64,000 bases of DNA, taken from positions 1,984,001-2,048,000 of the forward strand of contig JAQJZZ010000002.1 of NCBI GenBank assembly GCA_030077755.1. The letters are read 5' to 3'. The notes under the pieces are model-generated. The model worked only from the letters and a program-made list of their open reading frames with translations, searched no databases and was not told the DNA's origin. Shown one piece after another: positions 43,583 through 54,674 of this stretch. Position 1 is the stretch's first letter; the number at the start of each line of letters is the position of its first letter. Position numbers and translations under genes: made by a program. Source of the DNA: Filosporella fistucella (Eukaryota > Ascomycota > Leotiomycetes > Helotiales).

Positions 43583-46500
43583 GTAGCGGAGGGCAGTATT
43601 TAGGACATCAGGCGTCGCCTCTTGTAGTTGGCGCAGCATCCATTTGTGACAAAGTACTCTGCAGTCATATAAGTAGATAATTGATACTTGTTGTCTGGTA
43701 TAATATATCCTTATCAAAATCTCGTGCCACTCTAACTCTCGCGTACCGGGCGGCCAAGGCGGCACGGCACGACCCTTGTACCTAGCTTTTCGGCGAAGAA
43801 TTATGTGGATTTTTTTTTGGGCGAGCTAGGGAACACCAAAATTATTACTTTCAAGCCTTATTTCTCAACGCAAAATAGATTCAAACAGACTAGAAGTATC
43901 ATTTACAGTCAGTATCCTATTGCAAGCTACGCTATACATCTTTGAAAGAAACGGAAATAGTTTTGCATTGGTTTAATATTCATTCGGTAAGAACTCGTAG
44001 ACCAGAAATCGGCCTTTTAATTCGTCGCCGAAGAGCCTAGGTAGCTAGCTGTAGCTGGCTGCTGGACACCTCCACCGATTGTAAAACTGATAACCGCCCA
44101 TGGCCTCAGCCGCACCCCACTATCCCCTTCTGGACCCTACCCGCTGTCCAATATTGCTGGTTCCCAATTTTGAAGCCGTGGCTTGTAATAGTTAACTACG
44201 AGGCGCTAGGGAACCACTTGTATATATAAAAATGGATCAGGGGTTTTCGCGTTTTTGGGGAGAGGATTGGAGATTGGACTCAGTTGGGCTGCTTTGGTAG
44301 AGGCGGAGAGGTGGTGGGTTACACTACATGCATGTATGTATACACGAGTACGAAATGAGAACTGGAAAGCCTGGTGGGTGGGATGGTGGAGCGATATATA
44401 AGGTGCTGACCGAGGATCGGGGGTATGGAGAGTTCGAGTGAAGTTTATTGAGCCTTATGAGAGTTCTGTGAGAGTAGAGAGATTTGGTGGCGATTATCTG
44501 CGTGTTGATTGTACTGATCGTGATAGCAATATACAGTTAAATGGATATAGCTGACCAGGGCCTTACCCCGGGCTTCTCGTTTCGCATACACATTTCTTGC
44601 TTCGTCAGATCAACAGCAACCGCTCTGTGCGATAGGGATTTCGAAAGGAGTATTGTAAACAGAACCACAAAATAAATACAATAATAAAAGGAGGGTAATC
44701 CTCTGGTGGTCTTCAGTAGTTATGGCATAATTGTCTAAGTGCTATGTACAGAAGGTTGAGCCCTGGAATGATATGGCAAAACTCTAGAAAAAATCCGAAC
44801 ACGTGCCTAACGCGATTAGTACAATATACACTGATTTCAGAGCTCTTTTACAGTATACAGAAGAAAACTGAAGACCAGGCACTAGAGAATGCACATTGGA
44901 TATATTGCCTTGTTTCGTACTCACAATCGATTAGGAATTTTGAGAGGGAGGTATACGTGGTTGATATCGATGGACCGAGCGATTTTGCACGAACCTTTGG
45001 CAGGCAGTCGACACCCTTTTCAAGTACAGTTCTCTGGGCTCGTTGCTGTGTTTCTGGAGTTCCGGGTTGCATTTCGGGGAAGCTCTTCTTTCTCGCAGAC
45101 TATCGGCAAAGAGATTTTCCACAACAGATCCGTGATATACATACCGCTCTATCCTCTTTATTCGCGAGAGTACCTGTGAGAACATCTCGAGACGGAAGAG
45201 AAAGAGGGAAGAGAGGAGAAAGAAGTAGAAGGTTCCATCGGCGAGGGTTTAAGCATTGGATATACTGGTGCTGGGTATTCGAGTGCCTTTACAGGATATC
45301 CTATACTCGGGTTCGGTTGGGCCAAAGAGGCGGGATTCGTATCTGCGACACCAAGAGATAAGAGTAAATATGAGACTGAGGATACAGAAACCAGGTTTCG
45401 GCGACTGGTATGGGATGGGAGGAATGGAGCATATGGGTGGACTAGGTGTCAGAGCTCAGTTGATCTCGACGACGCCTGCTTCTGCTGTGAGTTTACAGAT
45501 ATCTTTTTTCTATTTGGCCGTACGGTTTGTCTGATCATCTTATGCTTCGAAATATTCCACATTATTTCTCTCACTCGGCGTTTGAGGTAGAGGGGTCAAG
45601 GATGCGGGATACAGATGCCGAAAACGGAACGGGTAGAGAAGAAGTTAAAGCGTGAGAGACAAGAAGTTGCATCTGAATCATATTTCTCTGACCTCTGCAC
45701 CACTGGGAGTACGATGAAGAAACTCAAAATCGATCACCCTACAAAACAGGAATCTGGATTGGAAGGTTGCTGCTGTCCGATTTGCCAAGTCATGACGGAC
45801 TAATCTATATATTTGCGCTTGATTACAAAATTCATAGGTATACTGACGTTCTGTAGAGTAAATACCTCACTGCTGTCCTCTCAGCGATTACATGTCCGAC
45901 GGCTTCTGCTCGCTCGTGTGCGTGTAGGCCTTCTAGTGCGGCATTTTCGAATGCGAGGACGCCTTGTAGTGAGTACCTCTTCTCCTTTGCCCTGCCCCTT
46001 GTTTTTCGCTATGGAGTTTAAAGATTTTGCACATGTACGTGGTGTTTGGCGTTGGTGGGCTTGCATGGATTTGATCATCAAGGGTTGTGACTGCAATTGG
46101 ATGAGGACATGTCAATATCAAACAGCGAAGGTGGTTAGAGAGAATGTGGGATATGGCAATTCTGGTGCTTGGTCTCTCCAGTCTTGGGGTTTACCAGGTT
46201 ACAGTCATTTGCCGCCCGGAAATCAGTCTACAAATCAGAAGAAACACTTTCCCTTCCTTTATGTTTACTCGTTTTGTCTTCCTTCTCTTTCATATTTATT
46301 TTAGATTTCTTTCTATGTTCGACCTTTCTTCTCGAATTGTTGCTTCCATCTCGTTGATTAATTGCTTACCATCTCACAATCGCCAACGCCTGCTCCTTTG
46401 AAGAGCAACCTTCCGTAGTCACGTACGGAGCCTCTCTCTGCGAAGCATGGTCAATCTCTGCCTACTATGCCTCCACATTCGATTATAGCACCTATCTCTC

Positions 46501-47544
46501 TCCTCATATTCTACCTTTGACATTTCATCCCCCCTCAGCGCCTATTCTCCTTCAGTTACCGATGGAATCCATACGTAATAACCGTGACTGAAAGGCCAAT
46601 TTCCCAAGCAGTGGAAGAGGTCGGTCCGAGGTAGTGCCAAATTCTCGGAAACACTTGGTCTAAATACATAGTCCCTATCTAGCCATGATATCTCAAAGGC
46701 GTGGTATGACAAAACAAAGTCGGGAGGATCAAAGAAACCTTAAATGCAAATCTCAAACCTCAGGTCTCACTTCCTAAATACTGGCTAGAAAGAAGCTTGT
46801 AGCAATCCTGGTGGTGAAATCTCCCTGAGCGTGGATAGGACGCTTAGCCCATCATCTGACGGCTATTGAAGCTGTGATTGTAGCAGCTACTTTCCAGGAC
46901 AGCAATTAGAGCCATCGAAGTTTACTTCCACCGTCTACAACTGATGGCTTGAATTGAGGTACCCCAGCATGATGTATCCCAGCATGTGGGTGTTAGAGTC
47001 ATTTTCTGCGCTAACACCAAGGATCGCTCACCTCGTATCACTTTCAGATATTGCTCCATATGCGCGAGCTGTCCCTTCATCTTCAACTTTTAGTTGACTG
47101 TAATAAGTGAAAAGGCTGAGCCGCATGGGCATGTAGGATAAGATAATCGTAGAATTGCTAGTACCATCCATTCAAATGAAATAGGGATAAGAATTGTGTG
47201 ATAAAATGGTATGAAGAAACAACTTGAGATGCTATCCCTATCAAACATTATTCCCTCGTACATTCTTCTCCACTTTGGCTATTTCCACAAGTAGGTAACA
47301 GATGTGAAATCTTTCAATGAATTTTAACCTCCATCCATTGTCCAACCCCCAAGCCTGCCAACCAAGAATCTCCAACTACACATGCCTCCCTCTTCTCTGC
47401 GCCGTAAGACGGTAGTAACGCTGCATTGACCATATAGGAAGATCTCATCGACGAGTCGAGATCGAGGGTGTACCTATCCAATAAAGCCTGTTGATGTGAC
47501 AATGAGCGACTGACCATTCCCAAATACATCTTCCATCAAGCTAA
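43583..47544. other. Long region without a supported gene
   Basis: About 4 kb. At 44740-45590 several frames are open at once on both strands because stops are rare there. The longest ATG ORF (44744-45361, 205 codons) has no motif. One plus-strand frame (44889-45590) is interrupted by a single TGA. Minus-strand frames are Pro/Ser-rich but also broken. A 62-codon ORF at 45615-45803 is Lys/Glu-rich with CCCPIC near its end. TATATAAAA occurs near 44222. Nothing here is strong enough to call a gene. Confidence 0.45.
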
Positions 47545-49156
47545 TCATGTCACCGTCTTCCTGAGATGGTGCTTCCGGTAAAATAATCCACTAAGTAATT
47601 TACTACTAAGCTCAACGTTACTTGGGTCAACTCTGTCCCATGCAACATCCACTGTAGTAACTGCATCAGCTATATGTTGTAGCCATGCCCTAAACCTTGG
47701 CTCGCAGGAATTGAGTCTCCATTCAATCTCTTTCCTTAAAATGTTCCACGACAACTTCAATTCCTCTAACATAGACAATACGTTGATTCCAATAGCAGCT
47801 ATAATAATCTCAACGTACAGGTGAAAATCATGCATATATCTACATCTAGTAAAAGGGAGCTTTGATTGTCCATATGTCGCGTCAGAGCTTTGGACATGGA
47901 CTCTGCGAGTCCATCTTCATCTCTGTAAGGATTGCTTCTAAAGGCTGTAGGGAATATGGCCGGCAGCGATAAGCTTGAATTGGGTACAGAGTTTTGCCCT
48001 GATCCGTGACATAGTATAGAGATGATTTGGCCAATGCGAATGCCTTGTACTCTAAGAATTCCATTCTGAGCTCCTATAAAGCTCGAGTTTAGATCTTTCC
48101 CGGCACGATTGCAATCCCATTTATAAAAGTGGTCTAACCTCGTGGGGCTGCAGGTCAAATATTGAAGCGAATTTAACGCATTTGTATCGATAAGGTTATG
48201 CCAGAAAGGACACCAGCTTGGAAAGCCGTCAATGTTATCGCAACAACTACCGAACATTGGAACAATATCTAAGTTGTGACCGGTGCTGATTGCGGACAAA
48301 GTAATTCCAATGCATATATCTCGAACGCTCTGCCGATAATTTGGAACAGGAACATTTAGAGCACGATCATAGACAAGCTTTAATAATGCGAATACTTTGT
48401 CTCTCGGTCTGTTGACAAGGCGTTTGAACTCCGCTTCAAAGCCTCAAGAAAGCGTACAGGCATGATCATTGATATATCTTCGTGGAACTTCCACAAATTC
48501 ATAACATTGACCATGACTAGAATTTTCGCAAAATTTGACGTGGGACTGGTGTACTCTAAAACAGAAACAAGCTGATCCCAGCTTACTTGTCGTTCACAGC
48601 AATGTATCATTATGTGCCTTGCCAAGGCGAGCTCTTGTATGATCCAGACCCGCCTCCAGTAAGGTCGCGCTAGAAAGGTCAAATGATGTTCGGCGGCGCG
48701 GTCAGAAAAGAATCGTTCGCTGGTCGTGGAATCGTCCACGGAGACCAGAGTTTTCATAACCGTCATCGAGGAGACGTCTTCCATACCAAGCCAAGCAACC
48801 ACCTCCTTCTCTCTTCTATATATCGAGCCCATCCACAATAGCTGCTGGCTCTTCTCGGTCTTATCTTCCTGATTAATGCATAGGGGGTCCACCCAAAAAC
48901 GGCGGTACCCCTTAGCTCCCAGGTGACAAAGCACGGATTCCAAGTTCGTCGTAACTCGACAAGAGCTGCCGTTGATAGTGATCTCTCTGGTGACATTTGG
49001 ATTTCCCCAGCAATAGGAGAGAGCACAGAATTCGGGCGGGTTGATGAGTGAGACGTGCTCGAATGTGCAGCTAACGGGGTTCCTAGGGGTGTCGCTAGGC
49101 AGTAGGGTCATGAGCCTGATCTCGCTGAGATCTGGATCTAACAGGCGGTACTCCAT
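47545..49156 (-). pseudogene. HET-domain (heterokaryon incompatibility-type) gene with frameshift
   Basis: The minus-strand frame from ATG 49156 encodes a typical HET domain: EFCALSYCWG, FWVDPLCINQEDKTEKSQQL, IYRREKEVVAWLG and RPYWRRVWIIQELALARH. Near 48406-48408 the reading frame must shift. The next conserved HET-family element (PRDKVFALLKLVYD) lies in another frame, while the original frame stops at 48380. The second frame stays open to 47799, and a third open frame (47835-47545) overlaps its end. No intron with correct phase bridges the break. HET proteins control vegetative self/non-self recognition and can trigger cell death; such genes are often polymorphic or inactive. As it stands the protein would be cut at 258 residues. 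That could be a decayed gene, a null allele or a sequencing error. Confidence 0.75.
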
Positions 49157-49207
49157 GTTTAGTCAAGAGTGTATTACCACCTAGCTAGTGATGATTCTTC
49201 GTTAGAT

Positions 49208-49665
49208 TCAGAGCAGTGTCTCGACGTCCAGCTCTGCATGATATGTGACCGTGACAGCCTCATCCTTGGCCGAGTCAATCGAAAGTCTGTCTAGGCGTCT
49301 GCCAGTAACGATACCTCTTCCTATCTCAAATAATTTCTGGGCTCGGGAGACCAATATCTCAATGTCTACATCCGTCGAAACACCAGAAGTGTCTGTGGCG
49401 GTACTTCATCGAACACAAAAAGGACGATGACACCATCCCCAAACAATCAACTACAAGTATCTTCTCTATATGCTACAATGTCGACTGAAAGAGGATATAA
49501 GAAGAGCACGTATCCAGAGTCATATTCAGCGTTCCAGATCTTGGATAATCCCAGATGACAAACAGGTTCGCAAAATCTGACCGTGTCAACGCATTCAGAT
49601 ATGATTTCGACATCAATCCCCGCACACTTCCCACACATTTCAACCTCCAGTGGTGGAATCGACAT
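49208..49665 (-). CDS. Small candidate gene next to the HET gene, unknown
   Basis: A proposed two-exon model on the minus strand: 49665-49455 and 49392-49208 (62-nt intron with a GTAGTT donor and CCACAG acceptor); 131 residues. The N-terminus MSIPPLEVEMCGKCAGIDV has a CxxC pair. The second exon (VDIEILVSRAQKLFEIGRGI, then AVTVTYHAELDVETLL) looks protein-like and ends at a TGA 52 bp before the HET gene's start, on the same strand. It could be a separate small gene, or an upstream part of the HET locus. The splice model is supported only by frame and weak consensus. Confidence 0.35.
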
Positions 49666-50379
49666 GGTCGATTAAGGTATTTATTTCGTGCCATTGTCTG
49701 CATGATGTAGATTTCAAGTTTCTGGAAGCGTAAACCGCTGCGGTGCAGAAGGATACTAAATTTACCCATCACCTACTCAAAGAATGTAAAGCTCAATCCA
49801 GAATCGTAATCTTGACAGATCTTAATTCAAATGAAGAAGGTTTATGAAAAGAGAGTGAAGATGAAGAAGGAGGAGTAGGACTTGGAAGAAATCAAAGCGG
49901 GCAACTATACCCGTAGTGTAACGACGCCCTCACCATTCTGTCCGGATGAAACAAGAAATAGCCTGGAAAGCAAGGGTGAGTCACGAAATATTCATCTGGA
50001 ACTACCAGTATCTCTCTATGATAGAATTAAAAGTAACGCAACAAAATTCACTCTCTATAATTCACACTCAAGACAAACATCCAACTTTCAGCCGAAAAAG
50101 TCACATATTTTATAATCAAAGTCTCCTCATTTAAAAACAACTATTATGCATACAATTTCCCTCCGTCCCACACCCACAAGAAAAAGATACTCCCTACTCA
50201 TCGACGCCAAACGCAACAACGCCTCACTTCTCCGTGTCTGTGCCATTGGTAGCAAAAGGAATTACAAGAAAGGTCATTATCATCAATGCAGTCGCTCCCA
50301 TGCAATGAATCTCGAGAAAAAGCAATGCAAGCAATCAAGCACCGTATCCAAATTGTAATCGTACACCGCCAGAGAACTT
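49666..50379. other. Intergenic, no supported gene
   Basis: About 0.7 kb between the small candidate gene and the kinesin 3' end. Plus-strand ORFs of 60-77 codons have no recognisable motif. Confidence 0.5.
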
Positions 50380-53300
50380 TCAGCGCCAGCCGCCCTTGCC
50401 TACTAAACCAGCTACACTTTCGCGAGCTTTGGGTATACTGCCGATAGTGCCTGTGAGTCGTACAGCTCCGCTTGACATGCTCCCACTGACTTGTCTGCCT
50501 TCGCCAATTGTTGTACGACGGTGGTTTTTTACAACAGGGGCAGTGCGGGGACTCAGAACACTTGATGCGAATGAGGACTCCTTCTCGCTCTTGACCATTC
50601 GTCGAGCATGGCTAGCAGTAAACAGATTATTTTCATTGGGAGGTGATCCGGACATGGTTGCAGCTGTCGGGCTTCTCGCACGTCGGTGAGTTCGGTTTGC
50701 CGAATCGTGAACATTTGAGGCTCGAGAGATTGATCCCGATCGTTTCAGAGCCTGGCTGATCTTCGCACTATCCGATCGGTTTGCCTTCCAACTCCCATTT
50801 TCTCCTTCTGATGACGAGTTATTGCCGCTATCGGTTGGGGTGGTGTCATTTTCTAGAGTCTGCATAAGATGTAGTGATGAACGGTTTACTGCATTCGAGC
50901 TGTCAATGGGTCGAAGAGGAGAATGATCGGTGTCGGATGATGAAAGTGGTGTAATTGTTGGAGGCGGTGGTGAGCCATCAGACTTCTTCGACAGAAATCC
51001 GGCTTGGAATCGATTCACCTTTGGCTTGATCTCGAATGAGGGCTGTGGTGGAGCTGGAATCGGAGAGGAGCCAATAGAATCATTCGAAACATTTGAAGTC
51101 TCCTCGGCGAGATATGCAGGCAGCTTTGGTAATTCAATGCTATCCTCCATCATTGAGACTTCTGGAGTAGAAGCGTGCTTCTGAGGAGTCTTTTCGAACT
51201 CTGCCAAAGTCCCAGAATCTGTGTCATCTCTCCACCTCACGCTTCTCTTTGAAGGAGATTTCTTCTTTGGGGTGAAAGCAACCCCCTTCTTTCCCATAAC
51301 AGGTTTTCGTCGTCGAGGTGATGATTTCATGGGAGATGCAAAAACTTGCGGTGCTGCTGCTGCGACAGCCAATGCTGGCATTGATGGAACTTGTCTTGAT
51401 TGACTTTCCGAGAACGTTGCGATCTTCTTTCTCTTTGGTGTTCCGCGCTTCGTGGGAGGAAATGCTTCCACAACTTTGATCGACCCATCCGGCTTGACCA
51501 CATGAGAAACAGCCTCTGTGCAGCTCTGTAGCAGACGTCGAAGAACCGATTTCGCGTGCTGAATCGCATCTTGCTCGCTCATACTGAGAATATCATTGAG
51601 GGAAGATATCAGGTCAATTTGGGCAGACAGCAGCACTTGCATTATCTCTCCATCTCCACCCTTATCTTGCTCAAGTACTTCTCGGTATGCCTCTCGGGCT
51701 GCATTTGCCTTCAACAGCTCTGCCTCACGAGTCAAACTCGCAACTTCCAATCCGTCCATATTCCCGTCAGCCTCGGTCAAAGACTTGATGCTATTCTGGA
51801 GAGCGGAGTCTATCGAACGTTCCCAATTTATCTTCTCTAGTCGCTGGTGATAATGTTGCCGACTGTTTTCAAGCTCAATCAAGATCCCACTAGCAGTTTT
51901 TCTCATTGCAGCCAGACTCGGAGGCATGTCATCCTCCTCCCTAGCATCGCATATCTGGTCAAATGCTGCAACCCAAGATGAAAGGGCGCTGATACGGCGT
52001 TGAACCTGTCTCAACCTCTTCATATTGTTGACTTTTTCTTGTCTCTCGGGAGCCGAGTTGTCAAATGCTGCACGAATTCTCGTAATTCCATCTCTTGCAA
52101 TTCCGTCCCTCTTCTCACTTTGCTTCTTGAATTTGACAAATGCCACGGCTTCAGAATCCTTTTGTTGTGCCCGAAGCTCGTTGATCAATGCCATTTGTTC
52201 GTCAATCTTTACCAAGAAATCCTTGACGTGTCTGTTTACATTGTAAACGTTTCTGGTGACCTTCGTTTGAATGTTCTTCGCACGATTTGCGTATCGGAGA
52301 GTATTCTGGGTTTCATCGAAATGCGCACTAGAAGGACTGACACAAACAATCATGACAGTCTTACAGTTCCCTCCTAAAGAGAATTTGAGCAAACGCGTGA
52401 GTTTCGAATTCCGATATGGTACGTGGTTCTTCTTCCGTGGATCGCACAGCGCATTGATACATCCGCCCAAGGCCAGCAGAGATTTATTGATATTGGCACC
52501 TTCTAGTAACCGCTCTCCTCTGTTTTTTGTCGCACTCGCACGCTCACTTCCAGCCAAATCAATGATACTCAATGTAGCCATTGTGTGTGGCTCGTTCACA
52601 TCCGCATTTCGGTCCTTCTGGGCAACGTTGATTTGTAGAACAGCGTGTGATCGAGAGGATGTTGCGTTTGCAGCTGTTGGCGATACTGTTCGAAACTCAT
52701 TTCCTTGCACGATCATATCCATAACCTCTTGTACATCTCTTGGGTGATGGCTCGAAAGACCTGCTACTGAAACAGCTTGATTCGCATCTTCCCGTAGCAT
52801 AAGCCCCTGCTTACTCCCACCAGGTACCAGAAGATCCCGAATGGTTTCGTTGTAAATTTCCAGATACGAGAGGGAAACTTCGGTATGTTTCTCGTCGCTT
52901 CGTTCCGCAATTTTCTCGAACAGTTCCTGCATGGTAAGGAAAATAATTCCCGGCTGTTGTGCTGTACCAGTAATCGTATGTGTTTTCCCGCATCCAGTAG
53001 CACCGTAAGCAAATACAGTCGCATTGTATCCTTCCAGTACGCTATCCAGTAGTCCCCTCGCGGTTGCTTCGTAGACCTCTCCTTGTGTTGTGTTCTCATC
53101 GAACACCCGATCGAAACCAAATGTTTGATCTTTCACCCTCTTTCCCATATTCGAAACTACTGATCGCGAGAACTTCTGGACTGGGTTGTCCTCAGGTGGA
53201 TCGAAAACCCTACTGACATCAGCTACATTCAGAGGCAAAATACTGTTTTGCACTTACAGGCACTTATCATCAATTACCTTGATTACAGCCCGCAGCCCCT

Positions 53301-53554
53301 TTCCTCCCAACTTCGGCGTAGGAGCTCCAGCAAGAGAGCCATCCCCAAGGAATAGTGTACTCTCATCGCATTTAGTTCTGCAGATAATTAGCTTGATTTC
53401 TTTGCGGTGGTAAGCCAACGTACATTTGAGCAGCTTCTCGAATTGTGAATGGTCTGACACGGACTGCGCAAGGTTAGAAACAATTTCTTCCAGAGTGATG
53501 CAGAAACATACCAGTGACCGATATCGACGACGCTCCTGGGTCTGGGTGAGCCAT
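50380..53554 (-). CDS. Kinesin-8 motor (Kip3/KipB type)
   Basis: Four exons on the minus strand: 53554-53512, 53463-53424, 53377-53258 and 53209-50380 (introns 48, 46 and 48 nt); 1010 residues. Exon 1 begins MAHPDPGASSISVT and joins VRVRPFTIREAAQ, the first motor strand. The P-loop GATGCGKT is at 137-144. Switch I (NATSSRSHAV) and switch II (DLAGSERA) are intact, as are EGANINKSLLALG and HVPYRNSKLTRLL. Family features point to kinesin-8: a loop-rich N-terminus with LFLGDGSLAG, and a neck after NTLRYANRAKNIQTKV. A coiled coil follows the motor, then a long basic Ser/Pro-rich tail. Kinesin-8 motors walk to microtubule plus ends and promote shortening, controlling spindle and nuclear positioning. 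The three tiny 5' exons are needed for the complete motor. Confidence 0.93.
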
Positions 53555-54674
53555 TGCAAGATCCCTCAATTACCCTTCATCCAACACCTAAGCAAACGGC
53601 GCGTAAACAACTGTACACAAGCGTTGAAGCTCTGCAAAATGGTGGAAAGAGAACGGCGAGGGATGGTATTTAATTTGGCGTTGTTGGGATTCTGAATGCG
53701 AAGTGTCGTCGGCGTGTTGTCGATATTTGTCGTGTTTGTTAATGTGATCTCAGTTGGTAGTGAAGTTCCGTGTGTTGATTTCAAAATACCGGAAGGAGCG
53801 TTGCTGGGACGACGAAGCTAAACTCCTTTTAGCCCCACATCACATGGCAGTTCATGGTCGAGGGCCAAGACACGTGATCTGAATTGCCTCATCTGCTTCA
53901 CTAATGGAAGGAGCTTGGAACTATAGAACAATTGCACATTCGCTCAATCTTGCACTACTTTTATTTTAAATCTTTTGATCTCGCTTCCTAGCCCAGCTAG
54001 TCGCTTAAACCAATCGCGAGTTGCAGCGATTCCGCCTCACACTCTTATTTAAAATACAAGTAACATAGAAGAGCAGAAGAATCGAAGGTGGCCTACAGGC
54101 TACCTATTATTGATACTATAAAGCTTGAATAAACCCTAATAAGAAGGCAACATTTCATTTCTTTCCTATTAGACCAATTAGGACTTACTGAAAATCAAAG
54201 TTAGTGTGGCCGATGAGCTGAGCGAGGAGACAAAATCATAAGATTTACAGCTGACGAGTGTTAAAACATCGACTCAGCACACTTATGCTACACATCCAAT
54301 TTCATAAGCATCAAATCCCACTTCCATTCCAGTCACGAACACCAATCTTTGTGGCACACATTTGGTTCATTAAATTAAGATTACGTACTTAACAAGCTAG
54401 CTACCTACAATTCAATTCCTCGCAAGCCTTTCAAAGCCTGCCAAGAATACATACGTACAAACTCCTCATATCTTTCACACTTCGTGATCGTACCAAGGAC
54501 TAAAAAGATAAACTAAAGTAAAAAATAACGCCAACCTTTCCTTCCGCCCAGAAGGCGATTTTGGTACATTTGCCTGTAGAACGCCTTCCCTCGAGTTTGT
54601 AATACGCAACGCCAGCCTATAATCGCACGTTTCCTTAATTCCTTTTTTTCGCCCCCGATAACAAAATTATGTAC
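53555..54674. other. Intergenic: kinesin promoter and transcription-factor 3' region
   Basis: About 1.1 kb with no supported gene. The part near 54660 is the 3' side of the Zn2Cys6 gene; the part near 53560 is the kinesin promoter. No RNA gene is seen. Confidence 0.5.

Noticed and set aside
44744..45361. 205-codon plus-strand ATG ORF
   Set aside because: No motif, odd composition, overlaps other open frames on both strands; likely an effect of few stop codons in the region.
48400..48460. Intron explaining the HET frame change
   Set aside because: The only GT-AG pair (GTACGC to CAACAG) leaves the wrong phase and would remove residues conserved in the family.
52271..52747. 158-codon plus-strand ORF
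   Set aside because: Antisense to the kinesin motor domain.
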